A stretch of DNA of 15,000 bases from Chrysomallon squamiferum (taxonomy: Eukaryota > Mollusca > Gastropoda > Neomphalida > Peltospiridae). Each line of letters begins with the position of its first letter. Positions within the stretch are counted from its first letter, which is position 1. The stretch spans positions 6,713,265-6,728,264 of the forward strand of contig CM022666.1 of NCBI GenBank assembly GCA_012295275.1. The letters are read 5' to 3'. Shown here in pieces: positions 1 to 8,401 of the stretch. The notes under the pieces are model-generated. The model was not told the DNA's origin and made no database searches. It worked only from the letters and a program-made list of their open reading frames with translations. A program made the translations under genes and the position numbers.

Positions 1-235
1 TTTTTCTCAGTTTTTGCTCTGTTTTCTTTGTTAGTGATGTTAAAAATATTTTACATATTAATGAAAAGAAAAAAAAATATATATAATAAAACATACTTTT
101 CATGATCAAAGTCTACCATGAAAATCAACAAATAAACAAAGTAAAAAGCAATGAAAAACATTACACAGTCTAGCATAACTTTCAAAGGGAAACAATTAAT
201 ATAAAATAACTGAAAATTCCTTAGAGTTATCTCAC

Positions 236-305
236 CTTGTTATCCTTCGATTAGGCAAAGTCATCTTGGAAGCTGTCAGGAGCTACGGTTCAAATCCTGC
301 TAGAA
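236..305 (-). other. Candidate 5' coding exon or exonised SINE fragment
   Basis: On the minus strand, GGTTTTTACCAG precedes the segment and ATAACAAG|GTGAGA ends it, so both edges look like splice sites. All three frames stop early except after an ATG at 264-262 in good context (AAGATGA). That gives nine codons (MTLPNRRIT) plus two bases AG, exit phase 2, the same phase and the same ACAAG end as exon 13812-14016. However, on the plus strand the segment contains GGTTCAAATCC, a perfect pol III B-box, so it may be just a tRNA-derived SINE fragment with chance splice-like edges. Confidence 0.25.
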
Positions 306-318
306 CTGGTAAAAACCC
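250..318 (+). mobile_element. Degenerate tRNA-derived SINE-like fragment
   Basis: The plus strand has GGTTCAAATCC at 287-297, matching the pol III B-box consensus GGTTCRANNCC. About 30 bp upstream is TTAGGCAAAG, which vaguely resembles an A-box. The bases around the B-box do not form a T-arm stem, so this is not a working tRNA gene. No poly(A) tail or target-site duplication was seen. The segment has more CpG and GC than its flanks, as expected of an insertion. Confidence 0.4.
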
Positions 319-744
319 CACGACACACACAAACACACAAAAAACAACACAAAAATCGACTCCGGAACAAGTATGTGCATATGCAGATGTTTGTCTAGTC
401 TTGTCAAATATCTCCCATGGCAACCGTGTTTCTTACAGATCCATTAGGAAGAGCACATTGAAAACACTGATGATTATTGCAATCAGTCGTTTTTTTAACC
501 TGCACGATTTGATCATTCACGTATATATATATATATATACAAGAGATTTATTCAAAAAATCAAAAAAATCTTTAAAAAGGTCACAGAAAAGGTCAAACTG
601 TTTATCCCAGAAGTGCACATAAAGCAAACAGTGAATGAACTAGAATTAAATCCTTGGAGAAAAAAAATCTATACACTCAAGCGTATCTCTCCCTCGTTCA
701 AAACCTCCAGCCTCGAAGTCTCGTGACAGAATCTATATGTTAGA
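306..744. other. Non-genic interval, A-rich
   Basis: It holds an ACACAC/AAAACA-rich stretch (320-355), a GGCAAC half-site in CCCATGGCAAC near 414-424, the short TA array and an A-rich tract (550-600). One frame of 118 codons crosses it but is low-complexity and starts in the SINE-like segment; I do not regard it as coding. Confidence 0.6.
521..539. repeat. (TA)n microsatellite
   Basis: Pure TA alternation of about 19 bp. Confidence 0.9.
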
Positions 745-960
745 AAAGATTTATTTATATTCCACATACATACACAATCTATACATATATATATATATAT
801 ATGGTGTGTAAAAATACATGTATTTATATTCCACACAAACATATATATATATATATATAGGTATGTAAAAATAGTTATATTCTGCACACATATGTAAAGC
901 ATTTATATATGTGTGTAAAATAGATGTATTTATATTCGACAAATAATTATGTGTGTACAT
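745..960. repeat. Four-copy degenerate tandem repeat with internal (TA)n
   Basis: Copies of TTTATATTCCACA or close variants start at 754, 823, about 874 and 929. Each is followed by a variable (TA)n or CA/TG stretch and a GTGTGTAAAA-like block. Spacing of 51-69 bp varies mainly with the TA tract. Confidence 0.7.
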
Positions 961-994
961 GTGTGTACGTGTGTGTGTGTGTGTGTGTGTGTGT
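951..994. repeat. (GT)n microsatellite
   Basis: GTGTGTACAT-type units lead into a pure GT run of about 13 units ending at 994. Confidence 0.9.
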
Positions 995-1375
995 AATCTG
1001 TATGTGAGTGTGTTTGTATAAAAATTCAACACATATTTTGTGCTTGTTTTCTGTGAATACAAATTTAAACAAGAGAAGCTAATTAATTTCTGCATTAACT
1101 CCGAGATGAAAACATTTTTGACAAAACAGTCCACACACAAAACTTGAAATGAATGAATCGGTAACCTCAATGTGAAAGATTTCTCAGCTAACAGCCAAAC
1201 AATTCACTGTTTACTGGTATTTTATCTATAGCTTTACTGTTCTTGTAACTTAACCTGAAGTTTTCAGTCTTTAAGGCAGTTAGACAGAAGAAGTTTTTTG
1301 TTTGTGAGAGTGAGAAAGAGAGGCACAGAGAAAAAAATACAGAATGAAACAGAGACAGACACAGAAAAACATGAG
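995..1375. other. Non-genic interval
   Basis: AT-rich sequence without recognised features apart from a GAGAGTGAGAAAGAGAGGC-like purine-rich stretch (1300-1330). Confidence 0.6.
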
Positions 1376-1680
1376 TAACATAACCTATCAGATAAACAGA
1401 AGAATGAATAAATAAAATATCACAAAGACAAAAAAATAAATAAACCATCTAAAAGCCAGAAGAATGAATGAACAAACATGACCTATCAGATAGACAGAAG
1501 AAAGAATAAATAAACTTTCATAAAGACAAAAGAACTATCAGATAGACAGAAGAAGAAATAAACTATCAAAAGACCGAAGAATGAGTAACATAAACTATCT
1601 GATAGACAGAAGAATAAATAAACTATCAAAAGACCGAAGAATGACTAACATAAACTATCAGACAGACAGAAGAAGAAATA
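1376..1680. repeat. Degenerate tandem repeat; last two copies 60 bp, 56/60 identical
   Basis: Positions 1561-1620 and 1621-1680 align without gaps and differ at four sites. The preceding 185 bp hold more diverged pieces of the same unit, built round TATCAGATAGACAGAAGAA and AATGAGTAACATAAAC variants. No open frame is maintained. Confidence 0.85.
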
Positions 1681-1734
1681 ATTATAGTTTCAGTCTGGGA
1701 AATAAATAAACAAACAGATTTTCAGACAAAACAG

Positions 1735-1758
1735 AAAAAAAAAAAAAAAAAAAAAAAA
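1735..1758. repeat. Poly(A) tract, 24 nt
   Basis: An uninterrupted A run. No SINE or LINE body is evident beside it. Confidence 0.9.
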
Positions 1759-2009
1759 CTGCTGATCTGTGAATGAAACACTGGGACCTGATGGCGATAC
1801 TTAATTACAACTGCCGATGCAGAACCCAGCAGCCATGACGATGTACACACATGATAGTTTAACCTTCTCTGCTGTATTTATCTACTCACCACAGTTTTAG
1901 TAACGAATACAATCCAGCACGAAAGAAAAAACACATCCACACACTAACTAACTGAATGTTAAACTTCCCATCAGTTCACTACAGAATGCACATTCATCAG
2001 CCTACTTAC

Positions 2010-2340
2010 ATGACTGCACCGAACACATCAACACCACCATTATTATCACCACCAGCAGCAACAACAACAGCAACAACAACGACAACTACAAAGGTCCTCC
2101 GGTTATAAATCTTATGTATCGTATTCCATTGTGATTTCGAATGAGAACACCAGAACGTTTGTACAGTCAAGCCATGTGTGTGCGTATGTGCCTCTCTCTC
2201 TCTCCCTCTCTCTCTTTCTCTATCCTGATTCTCCAGTTTGGTAAACTCATCTATTACCAAGCCCCAATGAGAAGGTCTGGGAGATTCTATTTCGCTGAAC
2301 CTGCGTCACAGCCAAACTGTTGGTTAGCTGTGCAGTTAGA
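2010..2340 (-). other. CpG patch with strong minus-strand GTAAGT donor; possible 5' exon
   Basis: On the minus strand GTGCAGTCAT|GTAAGT (intron G at 2009) is a full-consensus 5' splice site. The upstream 300 bp are less AT-biased and contain several CpGs, a CT/AG tract (2190-2222) and a CAA/CAG-type triplet tract (2050-2090). A CCAAT occurs on the plus strand near 2263. A frame of 84 codons crosses it, but it reads through simple repeat and ends at the donor, so I treat the segment as possible 5' UTR rather than protein. Confidence 0.22.
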
Positions 2341-2661
2341 AAGAGCTGGATGAGAGCTGGCCACACTGTGTGTTGTGTTGTGTATGTGTGTGAAACTGCT
2401 GTACTTCTCTTCCAGTTCAGGCTGTGAGAGCCCTCCTATCTCTCTCTATCTCTCTCTGTATGTGTGTGTGTGTGTGTTTTATAGTTTGGTAGTAGGTCAC
2501 AACAGCTTGCCTATTTTTCTTTGTTGTGGATTATATATATTTAAACACGAATATATATACATATATATTCAGGAATGAGGAAGAACTGACATAGGTGGAA
2601 AGACAGATGTATATATATATATATGTATATATTTTTAAATATATATACAGAGAGAGAGTTT

Positions 2662-2662
<1 letters not shown>

Positions 2663-2751
<89 letters not shown>
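2663..2751. repeat. (AG)n microsatellite, about 44 units
   Basis: Pure AG run, preceded by AGAGAGAGTTTT and a (TA)n segment (2611-2646). Open frames here encode Arg-Glu or Ser-Leu alternation and are artefacts of the repeat. Confidence 0.97.
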
Positions 2752-2754
<3 letters not shown>

Positions 2755-3287
2755 GACAGAAGAAGAAATATAGAGAATGAAAGACAAATTTAAAAAGTTT
2801 GGAATAAAAACTAAAGTGTCTGATTGCAACTCTGCAGAATAAGAAGGAGAAATTAAATAAATAAATAAACATAAATTAAAAAAGGAAGAAGAGAAGAGAA
2901 ATATGGAGTGACAGAAGAGTAAATAGATAGACCCCCCACACACACAGACACACAGACACACAGAGAGTTCAAGTATTCCAACAGAAGAAATGAACGCTGT
3001 TGTTTCTATTCCCACTTCCATCTGGATGTGAAGTATCTGTTCCTCTGTAACAACATTATAATTAATCAATGCTAAATCCTTCCTAGGCTGTTTTTATTTT
3101 TTTATTTTATTTTTTTTTTTCTCTTCCTATCCAAGACTTCGCTGTTTGGTTAATAATTCAAATCAATGGGAGTCTCCAATTCAGCAGAACACAATTACAA
3201 CGTAACCGAAACATATCTTTTCTGTGTAAGCATAATTCAAACCAGGCTTGCAGTCAAAGTCTGTGTTAGTTGTCAAGTGAGTAGTAT
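2752..3287. other. Non-genic interval
   Basis: Contains a short CA/CAGA-rich stretch (2932-2967) and a T-rich tract (3091-3121); otherwise unremarkable AT-rich DNA. Confidence 0.6.
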
Positions 3288-3301
3288 ATCATCTATCTAT
3301 T

Positions 3302-3332
<31 letters not shown>

Positions 3333-3351
3333 CTATATATATATATATATT
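3288..3351. repeat. (TATC)n tetranucleotide followed by (TA)n
   Basis: About ten TATC/TATT units pass into a TA run. The frame giving alternating Ile-Tyr-Leu-Ser is a repeat artefact. Confidence 0.93.
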
Positions 3352-3439
3352 TTAAAAAAATTTCAGTTTATTATTTATTTGTTTATTAGTAATTTATTTA
3401 TCTGGTTATTTTATTTATTTTCTTTTTTTTGTTAAGCTC

Positions 3440-3802
3440 TATGAAATTTCATTATATTATTGTATTAAATTATATATTATTATACTGTATTATATTATAC
3501 TATAATAAATTTATATTATTTATTTTATTTATACTATAAGTATATAATATTATACTGTATTATATTATACTATAATTATATAATATTATACTGTATTATA
3601 TTATACTATAATAAATTATATATTATTATACTGTATTATATTATACTATAATAAACTATATAATATTATACTGTATTATATTATACTATAATAAATTATA
3701 TAATATTATACTGTATTATATTATACTATAATAAACTATATATTATTATACTGTATTATATTATACTATAATAAATTATATAATATTATACTGTATTTTT
3801 TT
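3440..3802. repeat. AT-rich minisatellite, 40-bp unit, about 8 copies, internally palindromic
   Basis: ATACTGTATT starts at 3482, 3552, 3588, 3628, 3668, 3708, 3748 and 3788. The last six copies are spaced 40 bp apart; earlier ones carry a 4-bp deletion and a roughly 30-bp insertion. Each unit contains the perfect palindrome TATAATATTATA (or the variant TATATTATTATA) and the odd palindrome ATTATA-C-TATAAT. Confidence 0.93.
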
Positions 3803-4368
3803 CAGCTGTACAGTATCACATTATTTAACAAAGTACAGTATTACATTACATTATTTAATATCCTATATTGCACAACAGAATATTGTATCATATTTCATTA
3901 GGTACTCCACATAACTATATTATATATCATGACAATCTCATATTACTTTGCATTATCAAATTTAGTTATATATTTAATTTTTAATTTATTTATTTTTATT
4001 TATTATTACTTGTTGATATATTTTCCTTTATATCATTTACTTCATGAAATTAATCATATATATTCATGATCATAATATGAAGTTAATTCACGTAAACAAA
4101 TAAATTTATTTCAGGAAAAATATATTTAGATTTAATTAAATAAAACCAGATTTCATTTATTAAAAATGACTAATTGATTTCATAAAAATGATCACATAAA
4201 GAAAAAAATCTGATTCAAATTTCATTAATAAAAATGAATGTTTTAAAAAAAAATTATGAAACTAAATCATTAATTTAATTCTAGAACTAAATCTACTTAT
4301 TTTCAAAAAACTGAATCTCAAATCGATAATAAATACATTTTTTTTTTCTTCAATTCTGCACAATGTTT
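3803..4368. other. Non-genic AT-rich interval
   Basis: Very AT-rich with repeated words such as TTCATTAATAAAAATGA; no gene, and no splice pair I would support. Confidence 0.6.
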
Positions 4369-4605
4369 ATATTTACTCTAAAAATTAACTCCTTGACTTA
4401 ATTCACCAAAAACAAAAACAAAAAAAAAAACAAAAATAAATTTAAAAAAAAAATACCCCAGCAACAAAACAACCACACTAAATAATATTTATTCTAAAAA
4501 TTAACTCATTAACTTAATTCAAACAAAAAAAAACAAAACAAAAAAAAAAAAAAAAAAAAAACTCCCTCCAGCAACAACAAAACAAAACAACTGACACTAA
4601 ATAAA
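4369..4605. repeat. Tandem duplication, two copies of about 116 bp with A-rich cores
   Basis: Copy 1 (4369-4484) and copy 2 (4485-4605) share ATATTTAYTCTAAAAATTAA at the head and an AGCAACA...CACTAAATAA tail, with an A/C-rich core between them that differs in length. Copy 2 includes a 21-nt A run. Confidence 0.8.
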
Positions 4606-5353
4606 CCAGATTAAGAAAAGACAATAACAACTTAATCACCAACAAACAAAAGAAAGAAAGAGGTGGTGGTTTTTTTTCCAATTAAACCAGTCTGTGGAGA
4701 TTATTTGCTGTTAAACTAGTAATTACAGTAAGTTTTCTTCCAGCTATCAAACACTGCATATCCTCTCAGGCTCTCTCTGTTCACACTGGTATAAGCTGTC
4801 CAGAAAACGCTATCTTCTCGTGGCCATGGAAACACATTCATTCTACAGTCTATGGCTGGAACATTCTTTCTCTGTGTGTGAGAGTGTGTGTGTGTGTGTG
4901 TGTTTGCAGATTTTGGTGGGTGTAATGGAGGGGGAGAGATATATTTGTTAGGGAGGTGTTTGTGTTTTTAGCAAAGGGATCTGTGATTGTAACAAAGGGG
5001 TTTTGTATTATAATAAGGTTTATATTTGTGTGACTAGGGTTTGTGGCTTTGTATTTGTATGTGGTTTAAGAGGTTTAATTAAGAGGTTTAGTAGGAGTGT
5101 GTGTGTCTGTAGTTATGTGTAAATTAATAATCATACAAATACACATACACATACACATTAATGTATATGCAGAATAATATTTATACACCCCCCTCTTCAA
5201 TATGGACACCTTCTATATAATTATATTTAGTGATTAAATTATCATACCAATACATATTTAAAAGATAAATATTTATTGGTATATTTCAATTGCAAAATTT
5301 TCAATAATGTTTTTTTAAAAATGACTTAAACATGGATCCCAGCCCCATTCACT
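4606..5353. other. Non-genic interval with a GT array
   Basis: The stretch 4740-4870 is less AT-biased and contains GTGGCCATGGAAAC (4820-4833), one base off an RFX X-box. A (GT)n run lies at 4884-4904. A short plus-strand frame from ATGGAAACACATTC runs into the GT array and is not convincing. From 4905 the sequence is G/T-biased (TTTGTG words), then ACATAC-rich near 5135-5160. Confidence 0.55.
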
Positions 5354-5459
5354 ATGTTACATTCTGGAATCTTAAATCATATAATATTATCTCTATATAT
5401 ATGTTTCTATGTATGTGGGTTTAGAGGTCTGTATACCTGTATGCATGTAAATATATTTA

Positions 5460-5510
5460 TATGTATGTATGTGTGTGTATGTACACACACACACACACAC
5501 AAACACACAT
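5460..5510. repeat. Compound (ATGT)n/(CA)n repeat
   Basis: ATGTATGTATGTGTGTGTAT is followed by a pure CA run from about 5484 to 5500. Confidence 0.88.
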
Positions 5511-5601
5511 ATTTTAAATCTATATACTATATATATATTCATAACAATCATTTAACTGTAACAAAAATGTACAACAAATAAAACAGTATCAACCCAGTTA
5601 C

Positions 5602-6190
5602 CTAGCCAGCAACAGCGAAATAAATCCTGTATTCCATGAAAACAAAAACTCACAAACAATCCAGAAAACCGGGCGAAACAAGAACAAAAGTATCCTGGAT
5701 CAGCAACAACAACCTAATCAAGGCCACACCTTCACAATCAAAATTAAACCTGAGCAACTAAAACTCAACCGGTAACTTAACAGATCAACCAGTGTATCTT
5801 TCTTTTCTTCTTTTTTCTTCTCTTTTTTTTTAACTAACCTTTCCCAGCAAACCTGAGGCTTGGCTGTTTTTTTTTTTTTGGTTATTATTTTCTTCCAATT
5901 ATCACCTTTCCAAATGAAGAAACAGTTAATCCTTCAATCGATGAAGTATGCAGCAAAAGTTCAAAAATACCTGTTTATCGCACACAGGTAAGAGAAACAT
6001 GGACAGGTTAACGAGCGAAAAAAGAAAGTACGTGCTGAGACCCAGTCTACTGCTTGTCTACGAATACCGGTTGACCTAGATTTTCAAACGGGTGGTCAAG
6101 ACGATATAATGTCACCTGAAGCCCTCTGATAGGCTACCTGCCTACCTGGCAGGTAAACATTTTTTTTTTTACCTGTGTGTTACCTGATTG
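5602..6190 (-). promoter_or_regulatory. CpG-enriched patch with TACCTG/CAGGTA cluster; possible promoter or enhancer
   Basis: About 13 CpGs lie between 5620 and 6100. The right part has a dense cluster of TACCTG/CAGGTA hexamers (5970-6186), the motif bound by ZEB/Snail-type zinc fingers, and GTAAACA, a forkhead-type motif, at 6153-6159. On the minus strand GCTAG|GTAACT near 5602 could be a 5' splice site, but a modest one. There is no long reading frame. It may be a regulatory element or an alternative 5' exon. Confidence 0.25.
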
Positions 6191-6516
6191 AACAGAGTGT
6201 TGTGTAACGTGACATAAATTTACCTTTAACAATTCACAATGCATTAAGGTTAGGTAACAGTTACAGTAAGCCCAGGATGGTTTTAATAAGGCAGAAGTAC
6301 TTTAAAAGAACAAAAGAACAGACAGGGGTTGTATCAAAATGGTTATAATCTCTTAATCTGCTAGATAAGAGGATAAAGAATTTAAAAAAAAGTTAGCGAG
6401 AATAACGAAAACCAAAAATAAAATAAAATGAAATGAAAAGACTTTGAGGTCAAACAACAACATTTATTCCTTATCTTTAAGTCATAAGCAAAAAATAAAA
6501 ATAAATAAATTAAAAA
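6191..6516. other. Non-genic interval
   Basis: AT-rich sequence with no motif or reading frame of note. Confidence 0.55.
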
Positions 6517-6558
<42 letters not shown>

Positions 6559-6570
6559 AATAATAATAAA
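6517..6570. repeat. (GAT)n/(AAT)n trinucleotide microsatellite
   Basis: About 14 GAT units pass into four AAT units. Confidence 0.95.
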
Positions 6571-6597
6571 AACAAGATAAAGTAAATAATATAATAA

Positions 6598-6629
6598 CAA
6601 TAAATAAATAAATAAATAAATAAATAATA
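6598..6629. repeat. (AAAT)n microsatellite
   Basis: About seven AAAT units. Confidence 0.9.
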
Positions 6630-6747
6630 AAGTAAAAAAAAAACAAAAAAAATAAAGTAAAAATGACATAAAATAAAACAGATTTTAAAAATAAACTTTT
6701 TTTACAATTTTAATCTAATATTCTCTTCTTTTTTTTTTTTACTTCAA

Positions 6748-6761
6748 GTTGCCATAGTAAC
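6748..6761 (+). promoter_or_regulatory. Perfect RFX X-box motif
   Basis: GTTGCCATAGTAAC matches the RFX consensus GTNRCC-N2-RGYAAC at every fixed position. RFX factors control ciliary and neuronal genes in animals. No nearby promoter was recognised, so function is unproven. Confidence 0.4.
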
Positions 6762-6987
6762 AGTGGAAGACAATAAAGAAATGAAAACAACTTTAATTAA
6801 CTTCCAGAGGTTTATATTTCCTGGCCTACGGGGTTTCAGGATCAATACTGCATTAAGGAAAGAGATTATTTTCTATTCTGCTCTGTGTTATTATTTATTT
6901 ATTTAAATTCAAGAGGAAGCAGACGAAACATAATTGAAGAAATTATTGTTATTACTGTTGCTGTTGTCGTTGTTGTTGATATTTTTG

Positions 6988-7066
6988 TAACTGATGGTAT
7001 AATCATCATCATCATTATCACTATCATTATTATTATCACTAACATTATTATTATTTTTATTATTTA
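6988..7066. repeat. Degenerate (ATC/ATT)n trinucleotide tract
   Basis: About 22 triplets of ATC, ATT and ACT keep period 3. Poly-Ile and Asn/Asp-rich frames through it are artefacts. Confidence 0.88.
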
Positions 7067-7196
7067 TGCTATGTATATATATATAGACACACAGACATGC
7101 ACACATGGTTTTACACATAAAATTTAAAACATTATTTCTTATTCTAAAATCAAGAAAACATATTAGTGTTGACCTATTTAAAACCATGTTATATTA

Positions 7197-7540
7197 TTGT
7201 TATTTACCAGCTAGTTGTAACATACAAGTGATGTAGTAGTAGTAGTTGTTGTTGTTGTTGTTGTAGCAGTAATAGTAGTAAAAGATACTGAGTTTAAGGT
7301 AACACATTAATGTTACACTATTTCAATCACAAACGTTATGTTGTTGTTATTTACAAGCCAGTCGTAACACACAAGTGATGTAGTGGTAGCAGTTGTTGTT
7401 GTAGTGGTAGCAGCAGTAGTAAAACACACCAAATTTAAGGAAACACAAACAAGTTACACTGTATTTATTTAGTAATACACAAATGAGGTTGTAGTTGTTG
7501 TTGCTGTTGAAGTAGTAGTGGTAGTAAGACACACTGATTT
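7197..7540. repeat. 147-bp repeat with internal GTA/GTT triplet arrays, about three copies
   Basis: TTGTTATTTACNAGCYAG starts at 7197 and 7344, each followed by AAGTGATGTAG, a GTA/GTT/GCA triplet array and an ATTTAAGG-like tail. A third, shorter copy carries AAATGAGGTTGTAG from about 7481. Triplet tracts differ in length and order between copies. Confidence 0.82.
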
Positions 7541-8039
7541 ATATTAACTTCAGACAAACAAAATCTGTTATTGTCTTCATCAACCATTACTAAAAAGCTA
7601 AAACAATAAGTAAACTGTTTATTGTTTTTATACACTAAATGTATTTAACAAAAAAATATTTTAAGAACTTGTCTACTAATGATACACCAGTGAAAATCTG
7701 ATATGAAAATGTCAGTTGTGTTAAAAATATTTATAAACCTTTTCTATGTTTCATTCAATTCATCTTTCAGTGTCTTAAGGCAATACATTCTATGCAAAAA
7801 AACAACAACTCTTTATATCATAAACCTACTTACATTAGTATTTCAGAAAAACAGATTTTTATTTTTATTTTAAATAAATTTAGATGATTTCCAAGTCTAA
7901 CCAGTGCCCTAGAGGTATAACATACTATATAATAAAAAAAAAAAAAAAAAAATCATTTTATTACTCTCCTGTCTGTGAGAGGGTGTGTATAAAAGATTAC
8001 TTATTGCTATGATTAATCCGTATGTTCACAGATGTCTAT
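7541..8039. other. Non-genic interval with poly(A)
   Basis: AT-rich; a 19-nt A run at 7934-7952. No gene signal. Confidence 0.6.
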
Positions 8040-8330
8040 TTATGACTGACTCACTCATCTACTCATGACTCACATTCACTCACTGACTTCAGGTACGTTG
8101 TCCTTGACATTTATTTCAATAAGTAGCCATGCATGGCAACACATCACTTAGTCACTTGTTCTCTCTCTCACTGCTTGGTTTAATCTATTTGTCCACCTTG
8201 ACATTTATTTCATTATTACTCACTAACCTAGTGTAACAGAGCATTAAACTAAAGCAGTTATCTGCCTACAGCTACTCACTCACTTACCTACTCACTCAGA
8301 GTTTTAAACTGAAGATCAAAGTGCTCACTT
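8040..8330. repeat. Degenerate duplicated segment rich in ACTCA, with AP-1-like sites
   Basis: CTTGACATTTATTTCA occurs near 8103 and again near 8198, each near CACTCA/ACTCACT words. A third ACTCACTCACTTACC stretch follows at about 8273. TGACTCA, the AP-1 consensus, occurs at 8047-8053 and 8066-8072. A 12-bp palindrome GCCATGCATGGC lies at 8126-8137. Confidence 0.55.
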
Positions 8331-8401
8331 AATATTTTAAAAGATAATTGATATTTATTTAAATACAAATAGTTAATACTCTATGACATTGTACTATAAG
8401 C

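Noticed and set aside
250-318. Functional tRNA gene
   Set aside because: A perfect B-box is present, but no T-arm stem, acceptor stem or clear A-box forms around it.
266-622. Plus-strand 118-codon frame
   Set aside because: Low-complexity, crosses a TA array and the SINE-like fragment; no splice or homology support.
2531-3069. Open frames with long Ser-Leu or Arg-Glu alternation, also at 10754-11129 and 13599-13781
   Set aside because: They are (CT)n/(AG)n arrays read in frame; both strands and several frames are open at once and no splice or start context supports them.
4829-4930. Short plus-strand coding start ATGGAAACACATTC
   Set aside because: The frame quickly enters the (GT)n array and stops; the ATG overlaps the X-box-like motif.
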